DNA from: an uncultured Holdemanella sp.
GTDB taxonomy: Bacteria > Bacillota_I > Bacilli_A > Erysipelotrichales > Erysipelotrichaceae
DNA: 64,000 bases
Assembly (NCBI RefSeq): GCF_934754935.1
Contig: NZ_CAKVJB010000008.1
Coordinates: 5,816-69,815, forward strand
Direction: 5' to 3'
Positions 44,327 through 52,314 of the stretch are shown piece by piece (position 1 is the stretch's first letter; every line of letters begins with the position of its first letter). The notes under the pieces are model-generated. The model did no database searches. It was not told the DNA's origin and saw only the letters and a program-made list of their open reading frames with translations. The translations under genes were made by a program, and so were the position numbers.

Positions 44327-44872
44327 ATGTCAGAGTTAAAAAAAGAATGGTATGTAGTTAATACATATGTAGGTCAAGAAAATCGTGTAAAAGAAAACTT
44401 GGAACGTCGTATTAAGACTATGGGTCTTGAAGATTTCTTGTTCCAAATCGTTGTTGCGGAAGAAAAAGAAATTGAATATAAAAATGGTAAACCAGTTGAA
44501 AAAACACATAACTTATTCTCTGGTTATTTGTTAGTGCAAATGATCATGACAGATGAAGCATGGTATATCGTACGTAATACACCAGGTGTTACGGGATTTA
44601 TCGGATCAAGTGGAAAAGGTGCAAAACCATTCCCAGTAGCTCAAGAAGAAGTAGATGCCGTATTACGTCGTTTGGGTCGTCAAGATGTAAATGTTCAGGT
44701 TGATTTTGAAGTGGGAGATCGCGTAGAAATCACAAATGGTGCATTCAAAAATTCAGAAGGTACAATTGAATCTATGGATGAAGAAAAGAAAGAAGCTACA
44801 GTATTATTGATCTTATTTGGTCGTGAAACACCAACAGAAATTCCATACATGGATTTAAAGAAAGTCGACTAA
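44327..44872 (+). CDS. nusG: transcription elongation/termination factor NusG
   Basis: The 181-residue protein has an N-terminal NGN domain (WYVVNTYVGQENRVKENLERR, by pattern) that contacts RNA polymerase. A C-terminal KOW domain (FEVGDRVEITNGAFKNSEGTIE, by pattern) contacts Rho or S10. ATG 44327 follows GGGAGG by 7 nt. rplK-rplA do not follow, unlike in Bacillus. A terminator overlaps the stop codon. Confidence 0.97.
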   Translation: MSELKKEWYVVNTYVGQENRVKENLERRIKTMGLEDFLFQIVVAEEKEIEYKNGKPVEKTHNLFSGYLLVQMIMTDEAWYIVRNTPGVTGFIGSSGKGAKPFPVAQEEVDAVLRRLGRQDVNVQVDFEVGDRVEITNGAFKNSEGTIESMDEEKKEATVLLILFGRETPTEIPYMDLKKVD

Positions 44873-44887
44873 GACTTTCTTTTTTTA
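44858..44887 (+). terminator. terminator overlapping the nusG stop
   Basis: AAGAAAGTC and GACTTTCTT with a 6-base loop, then T. The stop TAA is in the loop. Confidence 0.8.
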
Positions 44888-44896
44888 GGTGAGTTT

Positions 44897-45667
44897 ATGA
44901 AAACTTTAGTATTTGATCTAGATGGCACAATGTATCGTGGTACGCAGATTATTGAGAGTGCCCATCAATTTTTAGATTATTGTATCCAAAAGAAGATTCC
45001 ATTTATTTTTTTGACAAACAATTCTATGCGTACACCACAAGAAAATGTGAAACATATGCAAGATATGGGATATACAGGTATAGAACCATCCATGTTTTAT
45101 AATAGCGCCATGGCAGCTTGTCAATATGTTAAAAAGCACTACAAGGGTAATAAGGCTTATTATATTGGAAAACAAGGTATGAAAGATGCATTGGATCAAG
45201 AAGGCTTTATGATTGATGATAAAAACCCGGACTTTGTCTTTATTGGATTGGATAAAGATGCCACTTATGCATCGTATTCAAAAGCTCTGTCTTTGATTTT
45301 AAATGGAGCTAAGATCATTGGTACAAATAATGATCGTATTTTGGCAAAACCTGGTGGATTTGAAGTAGGCAATGGAAGTGTAGTCGATATGTTTGAATAT
45401 GCAGCCAATCAAAAATCGCCGCGTATTGGTAAGCCCAATCGAGCTATTCTTGATTTATGTTTGGAATATTTTGGCTTAAAAGAAGATGAAATCGTATTGA
45501 TTGGTGACAATTTAGAAACGGATATCAAGCTAGGGTTCGAGCAAAATATTGAAACAGTGCTTGTGCAGACGGGTGTTCATACACAAGAAGATATCGAACA
45601 ACTAAAAATTTATCCAACTCACGTAGTGAATACGTTAATGGATTTAGTGGACTATAATTTTGACTAG
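44897..45667 (+). CDS. NagD/AraL-type HAD phosphatase
   Basis: The 256-residue class IIA HAD has motif I FDLDGTMYRG, motif II FLTNNSMRT, GKPNRAI (motif III Lys) and motif IV IGDNLETDIKLG, the pattern of 4-nitrophenyl phosphatase-like sugar-phosphate or nucleotide phosphatases (NagD, AraL, PgpH). The substrate is unknown. It is one of three HAD hydrolases in the window (with those at 24.8 and 51.5 kb). Confidence 0.92.
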   Translation: MKTLVFDLDGTMYRGTQIIESAHQFLDYCIQKKIPFIFLTNNSMRTPQENVKHMQDMGYTGIEPSMFYNSAMAACQYVKKHYKGNKAYYIGKQGMKDALDQEGFMIDDKNPDFVFIGLDKDATYASYSKALSLILNGAKIIGTNNDRILAKPGGFEVGNGSVVDMFEYAANQKSPRIGKPNRAILDLCLEYFGLKEDEIVLIGDNLETDIKLGFEQNIETVLVQTGVHTQEDIEQLKIYPTHVVNTLMDLVDYNFD

Positions 45668-45722
45668 TATTTTTATTAAATTATTGGTATAATCGAAATA
45701 TCGTAGAAGGTGTGATGAAAAA

Positions 45723-45953
45723 ATGAAAGATATATTAAATGTGATTTTAATGACATTATCTGGTATTATTATTATATTAACATTATTACAAAGTGGTAAA
45801 TCAGACGGATTATCGGCTGCTTTTACAGGAAGTGGAGATTTGAACTTGTTTGCGGTACAAAAAGAAAGAGGACCGGAAAAAGTGATTTCTCGCTTAACTT
45901 TGTTTTGTGGAATTTTGTTCTTTGCGATTGTGATCGCATTGCAGATTGTGTAA
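45723..45953 (+). CDS. secG: preprotein translocase subunit SecG
   Basis: The 76-residue protein has two membrane segments (~4-22 and ~55-74) around the conserved LLQSGKSDGLSAAFTGSGD loop. It is the third Sec channel subunit, stimulating translocation. It lies upstream of rnr, the common secG-rnr pair of Firmicutes, though smpB does not follow here. Confidence 0.94.
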   Translation: MKDILNVILMTLSGIIIILTLLQSGKSDGLSAAFTGSGDLNLFAVQKERGPEKVISRLTLFCGILFFAIVIALQIV

Positions 45954-45955
45954 TT

Positions 45956-45979
45956 AAAAGACCGTTAAGGTCTTTTTTC
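45956..45979 (+). terminator. terminator between secG and rnr
   Basis: AAAAGACC and GGTCTTTT with loop GTTAA, then T. rnr may depend on read-through or its own promoter. Confidence 0.8.
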
Positions 45980-45999
45980 TGTTTTAAAGGAGGAAAAAA

Positions 46000-48066
46000 A
46001 TGAAAGAAAAAATCATTCAATATTTAGAAGAAAAAAAAGAATGTAAAATACGAGATTTAGAAAAAGTCGTTCGCCCTAAGTCAAGTAAAGAATTTACAGA
46101 AATGGTGAAATCTTTAAATGAGTTAGAAGATGAAAAATTGATTTATAACGATCATACAAGTTTATATTTGATTGATGATATACATTTTATGGCTGGAAGC
46201 GCAAAAGATATTTCACGATATGAAATAGCTGTGTTTAACGAAAATAATAAGGTGTATGTTCCCAAAAATAAAAAGATGAAGATTTTTGATAAAGATGAAG
46301 TGTTGGTTCGTTTAAAGCCAGAACCAGCTTTGATCAAAGTCTTTAATCATGGATTGACAAATATTACAGGCGTTATGATTGTTAAAAAGAAGAAAACATT
46401 CTTCTATAGCGATTTAGACTTACATTGTGCGATTCGTGTTGTCAATGAAAAAGAGTTTAGCTTTAAAAAACGTACAAAGGTTGTATGTCAAATTGTGAAG
46501 TATGCGGATCCTTTACAAGTAAGAATCATACAAGTTTTAGGACATCCAGATGATGCAGGCGTTGATATTAGTGCGATGCTTACAAGTAACCAGGTTCGTC
46601 AGGTATTTAATGGAAAAGTTGTGAAGGAATGTAAAAGAATTCCTGCCAAAGTTCAAAAGGATGAACTTGAAAATCGTAAAGATCTAAGAAACTTATTAAC
46701 TGTTACTATTGATGGGGATGATGCCAAGGATTTTGATGATGCGATTTCCATTGTGAAAAATGAAAAGGGATATTTATTGTATGTACATATTGCCGATGTT
46801 TCGCATTATGTAAAAGAAAATAGTGCCCTGGATCAAGAAGCATACTTAAGAGGGAACTCAATCTATGTATGCGATCGTGTAGTGCCTATGCTTCCATTTG
46901 ATTTAAGTAATGGTATTTGTTCGTTAAATCCCAATGTAGATCGACTTACAATTACTTGTGCTATGCAAGTGGACGAAAAGGGAAATCTATTGACATACAA
47001 TGTATTTCCAAGTGTGATTCATTCTGATAAGCGTTGTACATATAAAAAAGTGAATGCATGTTTAAATGGCGATGAAGTTATATTAGAAGAGTATTCAGAA
47101 GTAAAAGAATTGTTGTTTACTCTAGAATCTTTAGCTAAATTATTAAAGAAACAATCGCATAATCGCGGGTGTATTGATTTCAATACAAAAGAAGCGAAGA
47201 TCCTTATGGATAAAAATGGATATCCAATTGATGTTAGAGTATTAGAACGTGGTTTTGCCGAACAAATGATTGAAGAATGTATGATCTTAGCCAATGTTTG
47301 TGTGGCTCACCATATGCATGTCAATAAGATTCCAAGTATGTATCGTGTGCATGAAAATCCAGATCCTAAAAAGGTGGCAACAATTTGTACGGTTGCGAAT
47401 TCTTTACGTATTCCTTTTGATTTCTATCCAGATGAAGTCAGTGCGAGTCAAATTCAAAAATTTTTAGAATCGATTCAAGATGAAAATGCATATGAAGTCT
47501 TGTCTATAGTTTCTTTGCGTTCAATGCAGAAGGCTCGCTATGATGCACATTGTCTTGGACACTTTGGACTTGCTTTAGAAGAATATTGTCATTTCACAAG
47601 TCCAATCCGTCGTTATTCAGATTTAGTCGTACACCGCATGTTGCATGCATATTGTTTTAATGAACAAAAGCGTACGCCATCAAATGATGAAAAGAAAATT
47701 GAGAAACAGGCTTTCCATATTTCTGAAAAAGAAAGAGATGCGATTATGATGGAAAGAATGGTCAATGACTATAAAAAGGCGCAATATATGGAAAAGCGTA
47801 TTGGTCAAGTTTTTGAAGGTACAATTGTTGGTGTAATGAGTTTTGGATTCTTTGTGGAAATGGATAATACAGTTGAAGGTCTTGTTCCTGTTCATACTCT
47901 TTCAAACGACTTCTACGATTATGATGAAGATACAATGACTTTAAAGGGACAAACACATGGTAAAGTATTCCAGATGGGTATGCGTGTACGTGTAGTTTGT
48001 ACGGATGTTCAAAGAGAAAAAGGACAAGTGACATTTAGCTTGTTAGAAAGAAAAAATTATGATTAA
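46000..48066 (+). CDS. rnr: ribonuclease R
   Basis: The 688-residue 3'-5' exoribonuclease has an N-terminal HTH/cold-shock region. The RNB catalytic domain contains DGDDAKDFDDAISI with the metal-binding Asp cluster, and HFTSPIRRYSDLVVHR. A C-terminal S1 domain (~615-685) has GTIVGVMSFGFFVEM. It degrades structured RNA and, in many bacteria, aids rRNA quality control and trans-translation. SD AAAGGAGG lies 7 nt before the ATG. The next gene overlaps by 8 bp. Confidence 0.97.
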   Translation: MKEKIIQYLEEKKECKIRDLEKVVRPKSSKEFTEMVKSLNELEDEKLIYNDHTSLYLIDDIHFMAGSAKDISRYEIAVFNENNKVYVPKNKKMKIFDKDEVLVRLKPEPALIKVFNHGLTNITGVMIVKKKKTFFYSDLDLHCAIRVVNEKEFSFKKRTKVVCQIVKYADPLQVRIIQVLGHPDDAGVDISAMLTSNQVRQVFNGKVVKECKRIPAKVQKDELENRKDLRNLLTVTIDGDDAKDFDDAISIVKNEKGYLLYVHIADVSHYVKENSALDQEAYLRGNSIYVCDRVVPMLPFDLSNGICSLNPNVDRLTITCAMQVDEKGNLLTYNVFPSVIHSDKRCTYKKVNACLNGDEVILEEYSEVKELLFTLESLAKLLKKQSHNRGCIDFNTKEAKILMDKNGYPIDVRVLERGFAEQMIEECMILANVCVAHHMHVNKIPSMYRVHENPDPKKVATICTVANSLRIPFDFYPDEVSASQIQKFLESIQDENAYEVLSIVSLRSMQKARYDAHCLGHFGLALEEYCHFTSPIRRYSDLVVHRMLHAYCFNEQKRTPSNDEKKIEKQAFHISEKERDAIMMERMVNDYKKAQYMEKRIGQVFEGTIVGVMSFGFFVEMDNTVEGLVPVHTLSNDFYDYDEDTMTLKGQTHGKVFQMGMRVRVVCTDVQREKGQVTFSLLERKNYD

Positions 48067-48439
48067 AGGAATTCATCATGTCGCATTTAAATGTGAGACA
48101 CAAGAACAATATGATGAAATGATATATTTCTATCATGAATTACTAGAACTTCCAATTTTAAGAAAGTGGGATACAGGTATTCATTTGGATTGTTTCAATA
48201 GTTGTATAGAAATCTTCTTGGATGGCACAAAAACTGTTGGTGAAGGTTGTATTCGTCATTTTGCGTTTGCGACAGATCATGTGGATGAACTTGTTGAAAA
48301 AGTACGTAATTCAGGTTATAAAGTGAGCGTGGAACCAAAAGATGTGGATATGCAAACAGATCCTGTTTTTCCAATTCGTGTGGCTTTTGTAGAAGGTCCG
48401 TTACATGAATCAATTGAATTGTTTTGTGAAAAGGCATAA
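48059..48439 (+). CDS. VOC (glyoxalase/bleomycin-resistance fold) protein
   Basis: The 126-residue protein has the paired beta-alpha-beta-beta-beta fold, with metal-ligand-type residues in GIHHVAF (His), CIEIF (Glu), GCIRHFAF (His) and ESIELF (Glu). It is a likely small-molecule lyase or dioxygenase-like enzyme of the glyoxalase superfamily, with unknown substrate. It is translated from within the end of rnr. Confidence 0.88.
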   Translation: MIKGIHHVAFKCETQEQYDEMIYFYHELLELPILRKWDTGIHLDCFNSCIEIFLDGTKTVGEGCIRHFAFATDHVDELVEKVRNSGYKVSVEPKDVDMQTDPVFPIRVAFVEGPLHESIELFCEKA

Positions 48440-48472
48440 TTGGTAGGTTTTCTGTCCAAGTTGGTACTTGAT

Positions 48473-48500
48473 TTGCACATAATTATTTCTTTGTTAGAAT
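48473..48500 (+). promoter_or_regulatory. promoter of the 48.5-kb short transcript
   Basis: TTGCAC (48473-48478), 16 bp, TAGAAT (48495-48500), about 30 bp before the short ORF's start. Confidence 0.6.
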
Positions 48501-48529
48501 GGAATCAGTTAAACAAAGGAGTGATTGAG

Positions 48530-48592
48530 ATGAATCAAGTTCAAGGCGTAAAAGTAAATAAAATTTCAATTATTTTCTTTGTACATATGTAA
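48530..48592 (+). CDS. 20-residue short ORF, possible leader peptide
   Basis: ATG 48530 is preceded by AAAGGAG (8 nt) and encodes 20 residues (MNQVQGVKVN, then KISIIFFVHM), half polar and half hydrophobic, then TAA. The stop overlaps the 5' arm of a strong terminator. It stands alone between the VOC gene and the ankyrin gene, with its own promoter. It could be an attenuator leader for the ankyrin-EF-G pair or an independent small peptide. Confidence 0.5.
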   Translation: MNQVQGVKVNKISIIFFVHM

Positions 48593-48622
48593 ACTGGGGT
48601 GAACTATCATTCCAGTTTTTCT
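48591..48622 (+). terminator. terminator after the 48.5-kb short ORF
   Basis: AAACTGG (48591-48597) and CCAGTTT (48612-48618), with an inner extension GGTGA/TCATT (two G-T pairs) to a 4-base loop, then TT. It lies 40 bp before the ankyrin gene. Confidence 0.75.
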
Positions 48623-48662
48623 GTGATTTCATGAACAATAAAGGATGAGGAGGATGATTGAA

Positions 48663-49334
48663 ATGGATCAGAATTTTAATAAGGTATTTTGGGATGCATG
48701 CGCAAATGGTGATTTCCCAATGGTTTGTTCTCAAATCAAAGCGGGGGCAGATGTAAATTATCAAAACGGTGATGGACGTACAGCTTTGATGCGTGCAAGT
48801 AAACGTGATCGTAAAGATGTAGTGCAGGTTTTACTTGATAATGGGGCAGATGTGAATATTACAGATAATAAAGGGAAAACAGCTTTGATGACAGCTGCAA
48901 AAAAAGGCAATAAAACAATCTTAAAAGCTTTGATTGATGCAGGTGCCGATGTGAATGCCAAAGATGATAGAGGACGTACTGCATTGATGCGTGCTTGTTT
49001 ATTAGGACAAGATCGTTGTGTTGAAGTATTGTTAGATGCTGGAGCTAGAATCAATGATCAAGATGAAGTGGGTCGTAGTGCTTTAATGGAAGCTTGTATC
49101 GCATTTAAACGTGACACAATTCACTTATTGCTTGAAAGAAATGCCGATGTGAATTTATTTGATAATAATGGTGTAACTGCATTGATGCGTGCTGCTTATG
49201 GTGGATATCCAAGTTTAGTTGAAAAATTATTGGCTTATGGAGCTGATAAAGATATGACAGATAAACAAGGTCGTGTTGCATTAGATTATGTTCGTGAACA
49301 TTGTAGAGCTCAATTAGAGCCGATCTTAAGATGA
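48663..49334 (+). CDS. ankyrin-repeat protein
   Basis: The 223-residue protein is made of about six ankyrin repeats, each with the TALM(R/T)A core (GRTALMRASKRDRK, GKTALMTAAKKGNK, GRTALMRACLLGQD, GRSALMEACIAFKR, GVTALMRAAYGGYP) and D-V-N turns. There is no signal peptide, so it is probably a cytosolic binding scaffold. ATG 48663 has GAGGAGG 9 nt upstream; two earlier in-frame ATGs lie in or before the SD. It is followed after 10 bp by an EF-G-like gene, so they are probably cotranscribed. Confidence 0.92.
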   Translation: MDQNFNKVFWDACANGDFPMVCSQIKAGADVNYQNGDGRTALMRASKRDRKDVVQVLLDNGADVNITDNKGKTALMTAAKKGNKTILKALIDAGADVNAKDDRGRTALMRACLLGQDRCVEVLLDAGARINDQDEVGRSALMEACIAFKRDTIHLLLERNADVNLFDNNGVTALMRAAYGGYPSLVEKLLAYGADKDMTDKQGRVALDYVREHCRAQLEPILR

Positions 49335-49344
49335 GGTTAAGCGT

Positions 49345-51417
49345 ATGAGAGATTATCAGAGTTTTGAAGTACGTAACGTAAGTGTAATCGGACATAGTGG
49401 AGCTGGAAAAACAAGTGTTCTAGAAGCTATGTTGTACTATACAAAGGCAACAGATCGTTTTGGAAAAACAGCAGAAGGAAGTTCATTGATTGACTTTGAT
49501 ACAGAAGAAATTCGTCGTGGACTTTCTGTGTATACAACAATCGTACCAATTGAATGGGAAGATAGTAAAATCAACTTTATTGATACGCCAGGTTATTTAG
49601 ACTTTGTCGGTGAAAAACAAGGTGGTTTTGCGGTTGGTGATTCAAGTTTGATTGTAGTCAATGCCAAAGATCCTTTACAATCAGGAACTAAATTAGCTTA
49701 TAAACAAGCGGTTGCTGAAAAGAAACCTACAATCTTCTTCATCAATAAGTTAGATGAAGAACACACAAGTTTTGATGCAAGTTATCAAGCATTGCGTGAA
49801 GAATTTGGTAAGAGTGTTATTCCATTTGAAGTTCCCATCGTTGAAGATGGAAAGATTATTGGATCTGTAAATATCATCAAAAATAAAGCTTGGTATTACA
49901 GTCCAGAATTAGCGGATAAACCATGTCCAGTTCCTGAATCTATGCAAGAAGAAGTAGCTCTTTATAAAGATCAGATTGCAGAAGCTGTTGCGATGGGTGA
50001 TGATGAATTAATGGAGAAATTCTTCTCTGGTGAAGAATTTAGTGATGCAGAATTAAAACGTGGGGTACGTATTGGTGTGCGTAATGGAGAAATCTGTCCA
50101 GTATATTCTGGTAGTGCAGTTAATTCAATTGGTATCCAACGTTTGATGGATTTAATTATTAGTTATTTCCCAACATACTCAGAAAGAGGTATGTATACAG
50201 CTACAACTCCAAATGGTGTTAAAGTTGAATTGTTGACAAGTGAAACTGAAGTTTTAACAGCACAAGTCTTCAAAACAATTGTTGACCCATTTGTTGGAAG
50301 AATTAGTTATGTCAAAGTATTGAGTGGTGTGCTTGCAGCTGATAGTACAGTTGTGAACGCCAATAATGGTAAACCAGAAAAAATCAGTCAGATCTATATT
50401 GTTAAGGGGAAACACCAGACTGCAGCTGGTAAATTGTTTACAGGTGATATTGGAGCTTTAGTTAAGTTACAAAACACAAAGACAAATGACACTTTATGCG
50501 ATAAGGGTAAATTGTTGATGGCAGATCCAATTGTGTTCGATACACCAATGTATGGTCAGGCTGTTGTACCTAAGACTAAAAATGATGAGGATCGTTTATC
50601 AAATGGACTTGCTCGTCTACAAGAAGAAGATCCAACATTTAAAGTTGTAAATAATCCGGAAACAAAAGAAACAGTGATTTATGGTATTGGTGATCAACAC
50701 TTAGATGTGATTGTGAATAAGTTAAACTCAAAATTTAAAGCAGAAGTTGTATTGAGTGATCCAAAGATTACTTATCGTGAAACCATCACAAAGACAGCTG
50801 TTGGTGAAGGTCGTCATAAAAAACAATCAGGTGGACATGGACAATTTGGACATGTATTTGTAGAATTTAGTCCAAATCCTGATGAAGAAGAAATGGTATT
50901 CGCAGAAAAGGTATTTGGTGGAGCTGTTCCTAAACAATACTTCCCAGCTGTTGAAACGGGTCTTCGTGAATGCTGCCAAAAGGGTCCTTTAGCAGGATAT
51001 AAGATGGTAAATGTGAAGACAACATTATTAGATGGTAAGTATCATGATGTTGACTCTAGTGAAATGGCATTTAAGATGGCGGCTCACTTAGCTTATAAAG
51101 ATGCGATGACTAAAGTTCGTCCAATCTTATTAGAACCAATCATGAATGTTAAGATTCGTGTTCCAGATGAATTTACAGGGGCTGTAATTGGTGATTTGAA
51201 TAAACGTAGAGGTTCAATCATGGGTATGACTCCAGTGGATTCAGATCAAGAAATTGATGCACAAGTTCCAATGGCAAATATGTCTAGATATTGTGTTGAA
51301 TTAAGAAGTATGACAACTGGTTTAGGTACTTATACTATGGAAATGGATCGTTATGATCCAGTGCCAGAACCTTATGCTTCAAGAGTCATTGAAGATAGTA
51401 AGAAAGATAAAGAATAG
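49345..51417 (+). CDS. elongation factor G-like GTPase (second EF-G type)
   Basis: The 690-residue translational GTPase has G1 GHSGAGKT (residues ~14-21), G3 DTPGYLDF, G4 NKLD and domain IV GHGQFGHVFVEFSP, with EF-G domains II-V. The G2 region reads RRGLSVYTTIVPIEW rather than the RGITI of canonical EF-G. This places it with EF-G paralogues of uncertain role rather than the fusA gene of the str operon, which is absent here. It may act in ribosome recycling or rescue. Ankyrin gene upstream. Confidence 0.9.
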   Translation: MRDYQSFEVRNVSVIGHSGAGKTSVLEAMLYYTKATDRFGKTAEGSSLIDFDTEEIRRGLSVYTTIVPIEWEDSKINFIDTPGYLDFVGEKQGGFAVGDSSLIVVNAKDPLQSGTKLAYKQAVAEKKPTIFFINKLDEEHTSFDASYQALREEFGKSVIPFEVPIVEDGKIIGSVNIIKNKAWYYSPELADKPCPVPESMQEEVALYKDQIAEAVAMGDDELMEKFFSGEEFSDAELKRGVRIGVRNGEICPVYSGSAVNSIGIQRLMDLIISYFPTYSERGMYTATTPNGVKVELLTSETEVLTAQVFKTIVDPFVGRISYVKVLSGVLAADSTVVNANNGKPEKISQIYIVKGKHQTAAGKLFTGDIGALVKLQNTKTNDTLCDKGKLLMADPIVFDTPMYGQAVVPKTKNDEDRLSNGLARLQEEDPTFKVVNNPETKETVIYGIGDQHLDVIVNKLNSKFKAEVVLSDPKITYRETITKTAVGEGRHKKQSGGHGQFGHVFVEFSPNPDEEEMVFAEKVFGGAVPKQYFPAVETGLRECCQKGPLAGYKMVNVKTTLLDGKYHDVDSSEMAFKMAAHLAYKDAMTKVRPILLEPIMNVKIRVPDEFTGAVIGDLNKRRGSIMGMTPVDSDQEIDAQVPMANMSRYCVELRSMTTGLGTYTMEMDRYDPVPEPYASRVIEDSKKDKE

Positions 51418-51426
51418 GACATACGT

Positions 51427-51455
51427 AAAAAGACAGCAAAAACAGCTGTCTTTTT
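51427..51455. terminator. bidirectional terminator between EF-G-like and Cof-type genes
   Basis: AAAAAGACAGC and GCTGTCTTTTT (11 bp) with a 7-base A-rich loop, A/T tails on both sides. Convergent genes. Confidence 0.85.
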
Positions 51456-52226
51456 CTATATAATTTCAAAATGTTTAAGTGCACTAACTATTCCATCTTC
51501 TTGTACAGAATCGGTAATATAGTCAGCTATAGCTTTTACATTATCTTTGGCATTACCCATTGCAACACCTGTCCCCACATAGTTCAACATGGAAATATCA
51601 TTTCCACCATCACCAAAGGCCATGGCTTCATCCTTTTTGAAATTGTAGTAATCTAATATTTTTTGAATGCCTATATCTTTTCCACCATTACAAGGAATGA
51701 TGTCACAAGCTCTATCCCACCAACGAGCTACTTTTAATGTGGTTGTGTTTTCTAGAATCAATTCATCTTGATCTTCTGTCGTCGCAACCATCATTTGATA
51801 GATTTCCGCATCCATAAATTCATTAAACTCATCAATCACATGCACATGCTGATTAGCAATCATGAAATATTCTTCTAATACTTCATCATCAAAATTACAT
51901 CCCATTTTATTGATTCCAGCTAAGGTAACAGCTTTATTTAATTTCTTGGCATTATCTACCAATGTTTGAATATCCGTTTTATCCATTGGATTTTTGTAAA
52001 TCAATTCATTATTTGTGTAACAATAAGATCCATTAAAAGAAAGCACTCCATCAAATTCAATACCATGAAATTTAGGAACGACAAATGGTGGCCTTCCCGT
52101 AGCTAAAAAGATTTTAATGCCTTTTTCCTTAACTAAGTTTAATGCATCAACGAGTTCTTGGTGCATTTCTTTTTGACCAAGTTCTAAAAGTGTGCCATCA
52201 ATATCAAAAAACAATATTTTAATCAT
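51456..52226 (-). CDS. Cof-type HAD phosphatase (class IIB)
   Basis: The 256-residue HAD hydrolase has FFDIDGTLLE (motif I), FLATGRPPFV (motif II), a class IIB cap, and MAFGDGGNDISMLNYVGTGVAMGNA (motif IV, by pattern). These enzymes dephosphorylate sugar phosphates or vitamin precursors (e.g. pyridoxal phosphate). The substrate is unassigned. ATG 52226 has GGAGA 9 nt upstream; ATG 52232 is too close to it. It is divergent from the ABC exporter gene. Confidence 0.93.
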   Translation of the reverse strand: MIKILFFDIDGTLLELGQKEMHQELVDALNLVKEKGIKIFLATGRPPFVVPKFHGIEFDGVLSFNGSYCYTNNELIYKNPMDKTDIQTLVDNAKKLNKAVTLAGINKMGCNFDDEVLEEYFMIANQHVHVIDEFNEFMDAEIYQMMVATTEDQDELILENTTTLKVARWWDRACDIIPCNGGKDIGIQKILDYYNFKKDEAMAFGDGGNDISMLNYVGTGVAMGNAKDNVKAIADYITDSVQEDGIVSALKHFEII

Positions 52227-52262
52227 AATCATTTCTCCATTCTTTCCTATTTTAGCATTATT

Positions 52263-52292
52263 TTGGAAAAATTATGAAAATTCTTGTATAAT
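52263..52292 (+). promoter_or_regulatory. promoter of the 52.3-kb ABC exporter
   Basis: TTGGAA (52263-52268), 18 bp, TATAAT (52287-52292), 22 bp before the ATG. SD GGGAGG. Confidence 0.6.
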
Positions 52293-52314
52293 ACAGAAAT
52301 CAGGGAGGGTATAT

